Shown: positions 43,560 through 53,052, counted from the stretch's first letter. The stretch is 64,000 nucleotides of DNA from Methylomicrobium sp051061015 (GCA_051061015.1 JBPFEG010000088.1:186001-250000), one strand, 5' to 3'. Made by a program: numbers and translations. Notes: a model not told the origin generated them from the sequence alone.

Positions 43560-44573
43560 ATGATCGTTTTAGGCATAGAAACCTCCTGCGATGAGACCGG
43601 CGTCGCGCTTTATCATTCCGAACAGGGGCTGTTATCCGACCTCTTATATAGCCAGATTGGCCTGCACCGTGACTACGGCGGCGTGGTGCCGGAACTTGCC
43701 TCGCGCGACCATATCCGAAAACTGGCGCCGATGATCCGGCAGGCGCTCAGGGACAGCGGACTGACTCGGAACGACATCGGAGGGGTGGCCTATACCGCCG
43801 GCCCGGGCCTGATCGGCGCGCTCCTGGTCGGCGCTGCGACCGCCCGCAGCCTGGCCTGGGCCTGGCAAGTGCCGGCAGTCGCGGTGCATCACATGGAGGG
43901 GCATCTGCTCGCACCGATGCTGGAACCGGAGCCGCCGCGATTCCCATTTGTCGCATTGCTGATTTCCGGGGGCCATACGCAACTGGTCGAAGTCCAAGGC
44001 ATAGGACACTACCGAATCCTGGGCGAATCGCTCGATGACGCTGCCGGCGAAGCGTTCGACAAAACCGCCAAGATGCTCGGTCTGAGCTATCCTGGCGGCC
44101 CCAAACTGTCTGCCTTGGCCGTCGATGGCCGAGCCCGACTTACCTTTCCCAGACCGATGACCGACCGCCCCGGTCTGGACTTCAGCTTTAGCGGCCTTAA
44201 AACCTTTACGCTGAATACCTTACAGGCAAGCTCTCAAAGCGAGCAGGATAAGGCCGATATCGCTCTCGCGTTTCAAGCGGCGGTCGCCGATACCTTGACG
44301 ATTAAATGCCGACGCGCGCTTCAGCAAACCGGACTCAAAACGCTGGTGGTCGCGGGCGGCGTCAGTGCAAACACCCAAATTCGCGCATCGCTCAGCGCGA
44401 TGGCCGACAGGGAGAAGACCGCGATTTATTTTCCCAGACTCGAATTCTGCACCGACAACGGCGCGATGATTGCCTACGCGGGCTGTCAGCGGTTATTGGC
44501 CGGCCAGCATGAACCGCTGACGATCAAGGCCAAACCCCGCTGGCCGCTCAGCGAATTGGCCGGGACCGGATAA
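43560..44573 (+). CDS. tsaD: tRNA N6-threonylcarbamoyladenosine transferase subunit TsaD
   Basis: TsaD transfers the threonylcarbamoyl group to A37 of ANN-reading tRNAs. The 337-residue protein has the ASKHA fold and the metal-binding H111 and H115 in HHMEGH, numbered exactly as in E. coli. Also visible are IETSCDETGVALY at the N-terminus, GPGLIGALLVG, and SGGHTQLV. It is divergent from rpsU across 112 bp, the standard order. It converges on apaH with 11 bp between stops. Confidence 0.97.
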   Translation: MIVLGIETSCDETGVALYHSEQGLLSDLLYSQIGLHRDYGGVVPELASRDHIRKLAPMIRQALRDSGLTRNDIGGVAYTAGPGLIGALLVGAATARSLAWAWQVPAVAVHHMEGHLLAPMLEPEPPRFPFVALLISGGHTQLVEVQGIGHYRILGESLDDAAGEAFDKTAKMLGLSYPGGPKLSALAVDGRARLTFPRPMTDRPGLDFSFSGLKTFTLNTLQASSQSEQDKADIALAFQAAVADTLTIKCRRALQQTGLKTLVVAGGVSANTQIRASLSAMADREKTAIYFPRLEFCTDNGAMIAYAGCQRLLAGQHEPLTIKAKPRWPLSELAGTG

Positions 44574-44584
44574 CAACCGCAATC

Positions 44585-45433
44585 TCAGATGATACCTTTC
44601 GCATCCGAGTAGGCTTTACCGGGCCGGCGGTAACCCGGACACGCGATACTGATTCTTTCGACGGCCTCACCGAGGCGTAGCGCAGTCAGCTGTCCGCCCC
44701 ACAAACATCCGGTATCGATCGCATAACAATTGTGACCGTCATAGTAGCCCAGCTGTGACCAGTGTCCGAAGACGATCCGTAAATCGGCACTCTTGCGCTT
44801 CGGAACGGCAAACCATGGCAGCAAATATTCCGGCTGCGAACCCAGCGGGCCATCATTCGTAAAGTCGAGGCGGCCGTCCGGGTCCAGATAGCGCATCCGC
44901 GTGAAGCAATTGATAATGAAGCGTAACAGCGCCACACCTTCCAACTCGTCCGACCAGAGATCCGGCTGATTGCCATACATTTGACTCAGGAACTGCCGGT
45001 AGTTGTCACTCTGCAGAACCTCCTCAGCCAGCGCCGCCATCTCCCGAGCCTTCCCCAAATCCCACTGCGGCGGCAGGCCGGCATGCAGAAGGCAGAACTC
45101 GCCGTTCGTATGGAACAAGGGCCGGAACCGGAGCCAGTCAATCAGTTCATGCGCATCCGGCGCATCCAGAACCGACTGAAAAGTATCTTTCTTATGCACA
45201 ATGCCGGAGTCATACGCCGCGAGCAAATGCAGGTCGTGATTACCTAGCACGGTCACCGCCGCCTCCCCGAGCGCTTTGACGAAACGCAGCACTTCCAGCG
45301 ACTTCGGCCCCCGGTTGACTAGATCGCCCGCAAACCAGAGCCGGTCGGCTTGCGGATCGAATGCGATCGTGTCAAGCAATCTCAGCAGGTCATCGTAACA
45401 TCCCTGCACATCCCCGATTGCATAGATCGCCAT
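44585..45433 (-). CDS. apaH: Bis(5'-nucleosyl)-tetraphosphatase (symmetrical)
   Basis: ApaH hydrolyses Ap4A to two ADP. The 282-residue metallophosphatase has the metal motifs GDVQGCYDDL (7-16), FAGDLVNRGPKS and LGNHDLHLLA, followed by the family's VFGHWSQLGYYDG. It is downstream of apaG with 4 bp between them, the usual pair, so both are probably translated from one message. It converges on tsaD. Confidence 0.96.
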   Translation of the reverse strand: MAIYAIGDVQGCYDDLLRLLDTIAFDPQADRLWFAGDLVNRGPKSLEVLRFVKALGEAAVTVLGNHDLHLLAAYDSGIVHKKDTFQSVLDAPDAHELIDWLRFRPLFHTNGEFCLLHAGLPPQWDLGKAREMAALAEEVLQSDNYRQFLSQMYGNQPDLWSDELEGVALLRFIINCFTRMRYLDPDGRLDFTNDGPLGSQPEYLLPWFAVPKRKSADLRIVFGHWSQLGYYDGHNCYAIDTGCLWGGQLTALRLGEAVERISIACPGYRRPGKAYSDAKGII

Positions 45434-45437
45434 CGAC

Positions 45438-45815
45438 TTAGTGCAGCGTTCGCGGAATCGACAAAGTAAAACGTGGAATCAGCGCATTGAAATGATTGCC
45501 GTCATCCGTACGCATCATGTATTCTCCCTGCATCGTACCAACCGGCGTTTCGATCATTGCCCCGCTGGTATATTTGAAAAATTCGCCCGGTTTCAAATAC
45601 GGTTGCTCGCCGACCACTCCATCGCCGCGGACTTCCTGGATTTTACCGTTCGCATCGGTAATCACCCAATACCGGGTCAGCAGCTTTGCCGGCGACGAGC
45701 CTAGATTCGTGATCGTGATCGTATATGTGAATACATAACGGCCTTCTTCCGGCACGGACTGCCCTTGGACATAATGCGGAGCCGCTTCAATAAGAATTTT
45801 ATTTTTTTCGCTCAT
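45438..45815 (-). CDS. apaG: ApaG domain protein
   Basis: The 125-residue ApaG has the family's immunoglobulin-like fold, with EGRYVFTYTITITNLGSSPAKLLTRYWVI and the GEFFKYTSGAMIETPVGTMQGEY block near the C-terminus. Its role is uncertain; a link to Co2+ resistance and Ap4A metabolism has been proposed. The frame is open to 45917, but the ATG at 45815 (MSEKNKILIE) gives the usual length. It is 4 bp before apaH. Confidence 0.95.
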   Translation of the reverse strand: MSEKNKILIEAAPHYVQGQSVPEEGRYVFTYTITITNLGSSPAKLLTRYWVITDANGKIQEVRGDGVVGEQPYLKPGEFFKYTSGAMIETPVGTMQGEYMMRTDDGNHFNALIPRFTLSIPRTLH

Positions 45816-45952
45816 TTTTGGATCATAATTTCGCAACCATCGACGCCAAGCCAGCCACGATGGGATTAAGGTTATTTGAGTTAACTTGGCCGCCAGTGCA
45901 TGCACTACGACTCCCAAGAAGTCAGCAAGGTTTTACCAATCTGCCCTCCCTA

Positions 45953-46018
45953 CAGTATCATAAGATACTTGCTACAGTAGTATAAGATGTTTGCTGCAGT
46001 AACCTAAAACATTTAATG
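45953..46018. repeat. Three imperfect 22-bp direct repeats before mpl
   Basis: Units at 45953-45974, 45975-45996 and 45997-46018 all begin CAGTA and share the core TA.GAT..TTGCT to varying degree. The first two match at 17 of 22 positions, the last two at 14 of 22. The first also contains a perfect palindrome, AGTATC-4-GATACT. The spacing of about two helical turns suggests an array of protein-binding sites. Confidence 0.55.
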
Positions 46019-46049
46019 GCTCCGTACCACCACTATTCGGGAAAGAACT

Positions 46050-47399
46050 TTGCATATTCACATACTCGGCATCTGCGGCACCTTCATGGGCGGACTCGCG
46101 GTAATCGCCCGGCAAATGGGTCACCAGGTTACCGGCTCAGACCAGAACGTCTATCCGCCGATGAGCACACAACTGGAATCCCAGGGTATCGTCCTGATGG
46201 AAGGCTATCGGGCCGAAAATATCGACCCGAAGCCTGACCTGGTAATCATCGGCAATGCGCTCTCGCGTGGCAACCCAGAAGTCGAGGCTGTACTGAACCG
46301 GGGCCTTAATTATGTTTCCGGTCCCGAATGGCTTGCCAAGCATGTCCTGCAGGACCGCTGGGTACTCGGCGTCGCCGGCACGCACGGCAAAACGACCACT
46401 TCCAGCATGCTGAGCTGGATTCTCGAACACCAGGGTTTCAAACCCGGTTTTCTGATCGGGGGCATTCCCCTCAATTTCGGCGTATCGGCCCGGCTGGGCG
46501 AGTCGGCTTTTTTTGTCGTCGAAGCCGATGAATACGATTCGGCATTTTTCGATAAACGCTCGAAATTTGTTCATTACCGGCCGCGCACTGCGATTCTGAA
46601 CAACCTCGAATACGACCATGCGGATATATTTCCGGATCTCGACGCGATCAAAAAACAGTTTCATTATCTGGTTAGAACGATTCCCGGCGAAGGCCTGATC
46701 ATTGCGCCGGAAAACGAACAAAATATTCGCGATGTCCTGAGCATGGGCTGCTGGACGCAGGTTACGCAAACCTCAATCAATCGCGACTTCGAATGGAATG
46801 CATCACTTGTCAAAGCCGACGGCAGCCGTTTTGCGGTTCACCATCAGGGAATTGCACAAGGCGAAGTCGATTGGTCGCTGACCGGCGAACATAATGTATC
46901 GAACGCGCTGGCCGCGATCGCCGCCGCTCATCATGTCGGCATTCTGCCCCGGGATGCGATTGCAGCCTTGGCCCAATTCCGGAATGTCAAACGCCGCATG
47001 GAAGTGATCGCCAAACTCGGCAGCGTGACCATTTACGACGATTTCGCCCATCATCCGACCGCGATTGCAACGACATTGGACGGCCTGCGTAAACAAGTCG
47101 GCCAAGAGCGGATCATCGCGATCGTCGAACCGCGTTCGAATACGATGCGTCTCGGCATCCATACCGAAACACTCGCAAAATCATTGAACCAGGCTGATCA
47201 GGCACTAATCTATCAACCCAAAGAATTCTGGGATTTGAGCCAACTCAAACAGTATGCAGCCAACCTCGAAATTTGCGAAAGCCTCGATCAAATCATTGCC
47301 AGACTGAAACTCGAAGCGCGCCAAGGCGGCCATTTCGTACTGATGAGCAACGGCAGCTTCGGCGGCATTTATGCAAAGCTCTTGGCGGAATTGCATTAA
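46050..47399 (+). CDS. mpl: UDP-N-acetylmuramate:L-alanyl-gamma-D-glutamyl-meso-diaminopimelate ligase
   Basis: Mpl recycles murein tripeptide onto UDP-MurNAc. The 449-residue Mur-ligase family protein has an N-terminal Rossmann start (HIHILGICGTFMGGLA), the ATP-binding GVAGTHGKTTTSS at about 108-120, the EADEYDSAFFDKRSKF segment and YDDFAHHPTAI, all typical of Mpl. The start is the TTG at 46050 with GGGAAAG about 4-9 bases upstream; no in-frame ATG fits. Repeats of 22 bp precede it. hemC follows after 135 bp. Confidence 0.94.
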   Translation: MHIHILGICGTFMGGLAVIARQMGHQVTGSDQNVYPPMSTQLESQGIVLMEGYRAENIDPKPDLVIIGNALSRGNPEVEAVLNRGLNYVSGPEWLAKHVLQDRWVLGVAGTHGKTTTSSMLSWILEHQGFKPGFLIGGIPLNFGVSARLGESAFFVVEADEYDSAFFDKRSKFVHYRPRTAILNNLEYDHADIFPDLDAIKKQFHYLVRTIPGEGLIIAPENEQNIRDVLSMGCWTQVTQTSINRDFEWNASLVKADGSRFAVHHQGIAQGEVDWSLTGEHNVSNALAAIAAAHHVGILPRDAIAALAQFRNVKRRMEVIAKLGSVTIYDDFAHHPTAIATTLDGLRKQVGQERIIAIVEPRSNTMRLGIHTETLAKSLNQADQALIYQPKEFWDLSQLKQYAANLEICESLDQIIARLKLEARQGGHFVLMSNGSFGGIYAKLLAELH

Positions 47400-47534
47400 G
47401 ATAAATCAAAATTACTCTCAATGAAGTGCAACCGAATCGAGGATTCAAAGTTCTCCTCCTCGATGCCGCTGCGCCGCCTCGAGGCGGCCCAGAATACTTC
47501 TTTATTCAACTCTAAAATTTTCCCGATCCGAACA

Positions 47535-48458
47535 ATGAAACCGATTCGAATTGCAACGCGCAAAAGCCCGCTGGCGCTGTGGCAGGCCAATCATGTCGCA
47601 ACACTTCTGGAACAAAATTTTCCGGGCATTAAAACCGAACTGGTGCAGATGACCACCAAAGGCGATAAGATCCTGGACGCCCCACTCGCGAAAGTCGGCG
47701 GCAAGGGCTTGTTCGTTAAGGAGCTCGAGCAGGGCATGCTGGATGGCGAAGCCGACATTGCGGTGCATTCAATGAAGGACGTGCCTGTCGAATTTCCTGA
47801 TGGACTGCATTTGGCAGCCATTCTCAAACGCGAAGAACCGACCGACGCCCTGGTATCGAATCACTTCAGCCGCCTCGACGAATTGCCCGCAAACGCCAGA
47901 ATCGGCACCTCGAGCCTGCGCCGGCAATGCCAGATCAAACAACGTTTTCGCGATGCCGAGATCCTGCAACTGCGCGGCAACGTAAATACACGGCTCGCCA
48001 AGCTCGACGCCGGCGATTTCGATGCGATCATTCTGGCTTCGGCCGGCCTGATTCGCTTGGGCATGACGGACAGAATCAAGGAGCGCCTCGATCCGGTCAT
48101 CAGCCTGCCTGCCATCGGCCAGGGCGCGATCGGTATCGAATGTCGCAGTGATGACGATGAAATCAATCATCTGCTGAGTGCCTTGCACGACAGCGACACC
48201 GCACTCTGCGTGAAAGCGGAACGCGCAATGAACGCCCGTTTGCAGGGCGGCTGCCAGGTACCAATCGCCGGTTTTACTGAAAAGCACGGCGAGCGGCTGT
48301 TCATGCGCGGCCTGGTCGGTGCGCCGGACGGGTCGGTGATTTACCGCAGCGAAGATTGGAGTGATCTGAATCAGGCGGAAACCTTAGGCAGAAAAATCGC
48401 CGAAGATCTGCTCGCGCAAGGAGCAGATCAAATCCTGGCGGCGCTGTACCAGGAATGA
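47535..48458 (+). CDS. hemC: Hydroxymethylbilane synthase
   Basis: HemC polymerises four porphobilinogen units. The 307-residue product starts MKPIRIATRKSPLALWQANH and carries the dipyrromethane-anchoring cysteine C240 in LQGGCQVPIAG. Other conserved parts are GDKILDAPL, VHSMKDVP and GTSSLRRQCQI. The frame is open to 47421, but the ATG at 47535 is the family start. hemD begins inside its last codons with an ATGA overlap. Confidence 0.97.
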   Translation: MKPIRIATRKSPLALWQANHVATLLEQNFPGIKTELVQMTTKGDKILDAPLAKVGGKGLFVKELEQGMLDGEADIAVHSMKDVPVEFPDGLHLAAILKREEPTDALVSNHFSRLDELPANARIGTSSLRRQCQIKQRFRDAEILQLRGNVNTRLAKLDAGDFDAIILASAGLIRLGMTDRIKERLDPVISLPAIGQGAIGIECRSDDDEINHLLSALHDSDTALCVKAERAMNARLQGGCQVPIAGFTEKHGERLFMRGLVGAPDGSVIYRSEDWSDLNQAETLGRKIAEDLLAQGADQILAALYQE

Positions 48459-49243
48459 ACTCCCTGAATGGCGCACACATTCTCGTCACTCGCCCTCGGC
48501 ATCAGGCCGATAATCTGCGCTGTCTGATCGAACAGCTGCACGGAGTTGTGGTCGCGTTCCCTACCATCGAAGTCATTGCCACGAGCGATCGTGACATTAT
48601 AGTAAACACGCTTTCGAGCTTGCATCGCTTCCAATGGATTGTTTTCATTAGCGCCAATGCAGTAAATTTTGCACTGCTCGCGAATAATGGCAAAATAGAG
48701 GAATTTCGCAACATACGGATTGCCGCGATCGGCCGGGCAACCGCAAAGGCACTTGCCGACGTGGGTTTAACAGCCGATCTTTTACCCGCACACGGCTCCG
48801 ACAGCCAGGCGCTGCTGGCAATGCCGGCGATGCAGCGGGTATCGGGGCAGCGCATTCTGATCGTACGTGGTCAAGGCGGTCTCGACACGCTGCGCCGGGA
48901 GCTTGAAAATCGCGGCGCGGATGTCGATTATTTGGATGTATATCAAAGGACGATCCCGCATGCCAATCCGGCGCCAGTGCTGGATTTGTTGAAACAAAAT
49001 CGGCTCGATCTGATCATCGCGACCAGTGGCGAGGCTGTAAAAAACTTATTGATCATGCTGGGCGAAAAAAATCACAATCTGGCGTTGGCGGTGCCTCTCG
49101 TGGTTGTCAGCGACCGTATCCGAAAAATCGCCGAAAGCATTGGGTTTGAACGAATTTTTGTAACGGACAGCCCTTCGGATACAGCAATTCTCAAAATAAT
49201 AATAACTTGGGCAACAGGTGAAAAAAGTGGCCGAACTGAATGA
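48455..49243 (+). CDS. hemD: Uroporphyrinogen-III synthase
   Basis: HemD closes and inverts ring D to make uroporphyrinogen III. The 262-residue protein is divergent, as usual, with the start ..ILVTRPRHQADNL, FISANAVNFAL, AIGRATAKALADVG and RGQGGLDTLRRELENRGADVDYLDVYQR as family features. It overlaps hemC by 4 bases and hemX by about 17, so the genes are tightly coupled. Confidence 0.94.
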   Translation: MNSLNGAHILVTRPRHQADNLRCLIEQLHGVVVAFPTIEVIATSDRDIIVNTLSSLHRFQWIVFISANAVNFALLANNGKIEEFRNIRIAAIGRATAKALADVGLTADLLPAHGSDSQALLAMPAMQRVSGQRILIVRGQGGLDTLRRELENRGADVDYLDVYQRTIPHANPAPVLDLLKQNRLDLIIATSGEAVKNLLIMLGEKNHNLALAVPLVVVSDRIRKIAESIGFERIFVTDSPSDTAILKIIITWATGEKSGRTE

Positions 49244-50465
49244 ACAAATAGAAGGGAATGCGGGAAACCGGGTAGAAACGCGGAGATCCCGCAGCGGATT
49301 CTGGTTTGGCATCATCGTCATCCTGGCTATTTTTGCCATTGCCGGCGCCGGCTACTATTTCCTGATGCAGCTCAGGGAGCGTCAATCCAATCTGGGCGGC
49401 GAAGTCGAGAAAGAAATGGCCAAGAAAATCTCCGACTACCAGGCCCAACTGACTGCGATTCAGGCACAATTATCGACCCTGGAATCGACCGTAGCGAACA
49501 AGGACGATCACTTTACCAAAAGACTCGATGAAATCTCGAAGCAGCATGGCGAAAAACTGGATACCGCCCGTAAGGAACTGACCGAAGAAATTACCCGCCT
49601 GCAGCGCCAGCTCGGCAAAACACGCGGCGACATGCTGATCGCGGACGCCGAATATTTACTGGGCATCGCCAACGAAAGACTGCAATTGGTCGGCGATGTG
49701 AATACCGCGCGGGAAGCGCTCGAAGCCGCCGATACACGCCTTCGTGAAAGCGGCGATGCGGCTGTCTTTAGAGTGCGCGAGGAAATCGCGAAAGAAATTG
49801 CCGCGCTGAAAAACGTGGAAGCAGCCGATATCGTCGGGTTATATGCTTCATTCCAAAGCCTCCAGGATGCTTCAGAAAAACTGACCCTGCTCTTGCCTTA
49901 CGCAGGGAAAACATTGACGCCTTCGACCGAAATCCACAGTCACGCCGACAAAAACGAACCCGACCATGAACTTCTCGATTCGGCGATTGAAAGCCTGGAA
50001 GGCGTTGTCACAATCCGGCATAGTGATCAGCCGATCAAAGAAACTCTGACGCCGCAAGAAGCCCAATTCATTCGTGAACAATTGCGCGCGAAGCTGGAAA
50101 CGGTCAAGATTGCGCTGGTCCAACAAAATGAAGCGCTGTATCGCGCGGGACTGCAGGATGCAAAAAAATGGACTGAACTGAATTTCACGCAGAATCCGGA
50201 AACGCGTAAATTCACTGCCGAACTTGACCGGTTTTTGGCAATTAATATCCGCAGCCATTTCCCTGACATCAGTACGTCCCTAAAACTGCTCAAAGATATT
50301 ACCAAATTAAGGATCGAAACAGACAAAGCCCTGCAAAACGCGCCGGCCGAGAAACCTAAAACCCCTGAACCGAAACCGCTTCCGGAAGCCCCGGCAGCGG
50401 TCACAGCCCCACCAACACCGCCAGCACCGGCCGCCCCCGCTCAACCGGAACAAAATAAAAAATGA
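49227..50465 (+). CDS. hemX: HemX-like membrane protein
   Basis: The 412-residue protein has one N-terminal membrane helix (about 26-47, FWFGIIVILAIFAIAGAGYYF). A long coiled coil follows (about 55-130) with an alpha-helical periplasmic domain, and the C-terminus is Pro/Ala-rich. This is the HemX layout in gammaproteobacterial hemCDXY operons; the name implies methyltransferase activity that is not supported here. The GTG at 49227 has AGGTGA about 6 bases upstream and is favoured over a GTG three codons earlier. It overlaps hemY by 4 bases. Confidence 0.88.
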   Translation: MAELNEQIEGNAGNRVETRRSRSGFWFGIIVILAIFAIAGAGYYFLMQLRERQSNLGGEVEKEMAKKISDYQAQLTAIQAQLSTLESTVANKDDHFTKRLDEISKQHGEKLDTARKELTEEITRLQRQLGKTRGDMLIADAEYLLGIANERLQLVGDVNTAREALEAADTRLRESGDAAVFRVREEIAKEIAALKNVEAADIVGLYASFQSLQDASEKLTLLLPYAGKTLTPSTEIHSHADKNEPDHELLDSAIESLEGVVTIRHSDQPIKETLTPQEAQFIREQLRAKLETVKIALVQQNEALYRAGLQDAKKWTELNFTQNPETRKFTAELDRFLAINIRSHFPDISTSLKLLKDITKLRIETDKALQNAPAEKPKTPEPKPLPEAPAAVTAPPTPPAPAAPAQPEQNKK

Positions 50466-51703
50466 AAAAGATCCTTTATTTTTTAGGACCGCTGCTCGTT
50501 ACGATTGCTGCTGCGCTCGGGGTTTATTATGGTTTCAAGAGCCTGGAGACCCCCGGCTATGTATTGATAGGCATCGGCCACTGGTCGATCGAGACAACGC
50601 TCGCCGCTTTTGCGGTCGCGTTGATCATCACATTTTTTCTGCTTTATATTTTTTTCCGCTTTCTCGGCTGGCTGTTCCGGTTACCAGGCCTGCTTAAAAA
50701 ACGCGGCACCCACATCAAATTCAACCGCTCACAGGAAGCCTTGATTGCCGGCTTGGTCGATTCAGCGGAAGGCAATTGGGAACAGGCGGAAAAAATTCTG
50801 ATCAAGCACGCCTCCCATAGCGGTGCACCTTTGATTCATTACCTGACCGCCGCACGCGCGGCTCAATCGCGCGGCGCTCTCGACAAGCGCGATGAATATT
50901 TGCAAAAAGCCGCCGATCAGGCACCCGGATCGAATATCGCGATCGGTCTGACCCAGGCCGAACTGCATCTTTCCGGCAACCAGTTCGATCAGGCACTCGA
51001 GACGCTGACTAAACTGCAATCGATTAATCCAACTCATGCCAGCGTATTGAAACTGCTGCATCAGACGTATCAAAGCATTGGTGACTGGGAAGCGATCCGT
51101 AAACTGCTGCCGTCGCTGAATCAAAACAAGGTATTGATAGAGGCAGAAGTCAAGCTGCTCGAAACCGAAACTTTCAGCCGGCTGCTGAAACAGGCCGCCG
51201 AGCTTGGCGATGCGAGTCAAATCGCCCTGCTCTGGTCCGAAACGCCGGCTCATATTAAAAAAATGCACGGCATGTCCGCGATCTATTTTGCCGCAATGAT
51301 CGAAGCAGGCGCCGGCGCCCTTATCGAAGAAGAGCTCGCGCATATGTTGGCGGTCAATCTGGACGATACTTTGCTGGTTCTATACGGTAGCGTGCAATCG
51401 AATGATGCGGCCAAACAATTGGCGACCGCAGAACAGTGGCTGATCGCGGATTCCCGCAATGCGGTGCTGTTATCGATTCTCGGCAAGCTGTCCCTGCAAC
51501 TGGGCGAGCGCGAAAAAGCCGAAAAATACCTGGCCCAAAGCCTCGCGATCGATCCGAGTGTACAGGCTCATCAATTGATGGGCGATTTATATTTCGAACA
51601 AAACGAAAAGGACAAGGCCTGCGAAAGTTACAAATCCGCCCTGGAGCTGTCTTCCAATGAGATCGTCACACGCCTGGACAAAATCGCCGAGCATGAAGAG
51701 TAG
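50462..51703 (+). CDS. hemY: HemY-type tetratricopeptide protein
   Basis: The 413-residue protein has two N-terminal membrane helices (about 5-20 and 38-65), followed by helical TPR repeats across the rest (for example SILGKLSLQLGEREKAEKYL and HQLMGDLYFEQNEKDKACESYK). It matches HemY of proteobacterial hemCDXY operons, which is not the protoporphyrinogen oxidase that carries the same name in Bacillus. Its task in heme synthesis is not settled. The ATGA overlap with hemX couples the two. Confidence 0.9.
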   Translation: MKKILYFLGPLLVTIAAALGVYYGFKSLETPGYVLIGIGHWSIETTLAAFAVALIITFFLLYIFFRFLGWLFRLPGLLKKRGTHIKFNRSQEALIAGLVDSAEGNWEQAEKILIKHASHSGAPLIHYLTAARAAQSRGALDKRDEYLQKAADQAPGSNIAIGLTQAELHLSGNQFDQALETLTKLQSINPTHASVLKLLHQTYQSIGDWEAIRKLLPSLNQNKVLIEAEVKLLETETFSRLLKQAAELGDASQIALLWSETPAHIKKMHGMSAIYFAAMIEAGAGALIEEELAHMLAVNLDDTLLVLYGSVQSNDAAKQLATAEQWLIADSRNAVLLSILGKLSLQLGEREKAEKYLAQSLAIDPSVQAHQLMGDLYFEQNEKDKACESYKSALELSSNEIVTRLDKIAEHEE

Positions 51704-51758
51704 TCCTTCCAGGTGCGGATAATCGCGATAGTTAGGAATAGTAGGAACGGTATTTAGT

Positions 51759-51783
51759 GTTCCCACGCTTTAGGGCGGGAACG
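51759..51783. repeat. REP-like GTTCCC hairpin after hemY
   Basis: GTTCCC (51759-51764) pairs with GGGAAC (51777-51782), with ACGCTTTAGGGC between. It resembles a degenerate copy of a dispersed GTTCCCACGC-type palindrome. It sits between convergent hemY and the coiled-coil gene. Confidence 0.5.
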
Positions 51784-51794
51784 ACAGGGGTGGA

Positions 51795-52607
51795 TCAGAC
51801 CGACGCGGTCCGGTTTTTTCCATCCCAGAATGACGAATTCTTGATTTCATTCGACAAAAACTCAATAAACTCCCTGATCAGCTTGCGATTATAGCCGATC
51901 AACTGCTTTAAGTGAGCCTTCGACGCCCCGCTTAACTCCTCCGTGGCGCCCGGAATATTGTTGATGAAAGACAGCAAAGGCTCGACCACACGCATCTGAA
52001 ACAATACCGAAATATCCGACGGCAGTTCTTTCGCAAAATGCGCCATATGTTGATAATTCCGAACGCCCGGCTTTAACACGTCTTCCTGCAACTGTTGGAC
52101 TACAGCGGAATACCGTATTGCAGTCTGCTGAGAAATATGATGCATAGCGAAACGTGTCGGCTCAAGGATCGTTTGCTCGAAATAGCGTATTGCCTGATCA
52201 GGATAACGTTGAATCAGATTGATTGTTGCCTGCGTATTTTCCCGAAGCAACTGTTGTTTTTGTTTGATCACCTTCCTGCTCTGATCGACAAAATCCTGCA
52301 GCAGGTCGATGTTGCGCCGTATCTCGCTCAATACCGGCCTGACCATTTTATCGTCGATGCCGTTTTTAATCTGGTACCGCAACTCGTAAATCTTATCCAG
52401 CGTGGATTTCTCAAGTTCCTTCTGCGCCACACCCAACTGTATTTCCAAATCACCGATGTACGAATCGCGCTCGACTAAGGTCGTTTTCAAAAACGCAATG
52501 GTTTCTTTGTTCAATTCCAACTGCATCGTCAGCGTTGAGACTTGATCTTCCAGTCGATTCAACTTGACCAGCAAGTCGGTTTGGACAGCGCCGCTACTCG
52601 ATTCCAT
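51795..52607 (-). CDS. Coiled-coil protein of unknown function
   Basis: The 270-residue protein starts MESSSGAVQTDLLVKLNRLE. It is largely helical, with a long coiled coil at about 15-75 (LVKLNRLEDQVSTLTMQLEL...) and a second at about 85-130. A more globular helical C-terminus follows (about 150-255). No signal peptide, membrane segment or catalytic motif is seen. I do not recognise the family. The ATG at 52607 is chosen because AGGGGGGA lies about 5 bases upstream and because a near-consensus promoter (52661-52689) would place the transcript start downstream of the earlier in-frame ATG at 52670. It stands alone, convergent with hemY. Confidence 0.7.
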   Translation of the reverse strand: MESSSGAVQTDLLVKLNRLEDQVSTLTMQLELNKETIAFLKTTLVERDSYIGDLEIQLGVAQKELEKSTLDKIYELRYQIKNGIDDKMVRPVLSEIRRNIDLLQDFVDQSRKVIKQKQQLLRENTQATINLIQRYPDQAIRYFEQTILEPTRFAMHHISQQTAIRYSAVVQQLQEDVLKPGVRNYQHMAHFAKELPSDISVLFQMRVVEPLLSFINNIPGATEELSGASKAHLKQLIGYNRKLIREFIEFLSNEIKNSSFWDGKNRTASV

Positions 52608-52660
52608 GCATTCCCCCCCTTTATGATATTTATCGTTATTTTTTGATTGGAACATCGCCA

Positions 52661-52689
52661 TTGATAACAAGCAACCTCCAAAAAGTCAA
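52661..52689 (-). promoter_or_regulatory. Candidate promoter of the coiled-coil gene
   Basis: On the minus strand TTGACT (52689-52684), a 17-base spacer and TATCAA (52666-52661) match sigma-70 at 9 of 12 positions, with the start expected near 52654. Confidence 0.5.
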
Positions 52690-52829
52690 GCCATATTAGT
52701 CAATTATATATCCGGAATGTGAGGGGCGCAGCAAAGCCTCACTACGTTACGAGCAAAAAGGCATGTTGGGGACTGTGCTAACGCATCGGTTGCAGACCGT
52801 CCCAGAGCTTGGCGCTGGACTCTCAGGTT

Positions 52830-53042
52830 TCAATAATGAGGAGGAATTTCATGGACCATTTCACCGGTATTATTGCCGGTGTCGGTCAGCAGATTCTGCA
52901 TGCGTTCGTTCAGCAGGCGGCAGACCCCCTCAAGGCGGTCGATTTGCTGCTGTTGATGACTGACGACCTGGTTCAGGGATTGCAGCAAATCCTCCTGGTA
53001 GGCAACCTTGATTTCGAGCTCTATGATCCGTTCTTCGTTCAT
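52830..53042 (-). CDS. slyX: SlyX family protein
   Basis: The 70-residue protein is a short coiled coil (MNEERIIELEIKVAYQEDLL to about residue 50) ending in the conserved PPHY. SlyX proteins are found across gammaproteobacteria, and their role is unknown. It starts 10 bp after the hemN stop, so the two are probably co-transcribed. Between it and the coiled-coil gene lie about 220 bases without another gene. Confidence 0.88.
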   Translation of the reverse strand: MNEERIIELEIKVAYQEDLLQSLNQVVSHQQQQIDRLEGVCRLLNERMQNLLTDTGNNTGEMVHEIPPHY

Positions 53043-53052
53043 TGCTTGTTTT

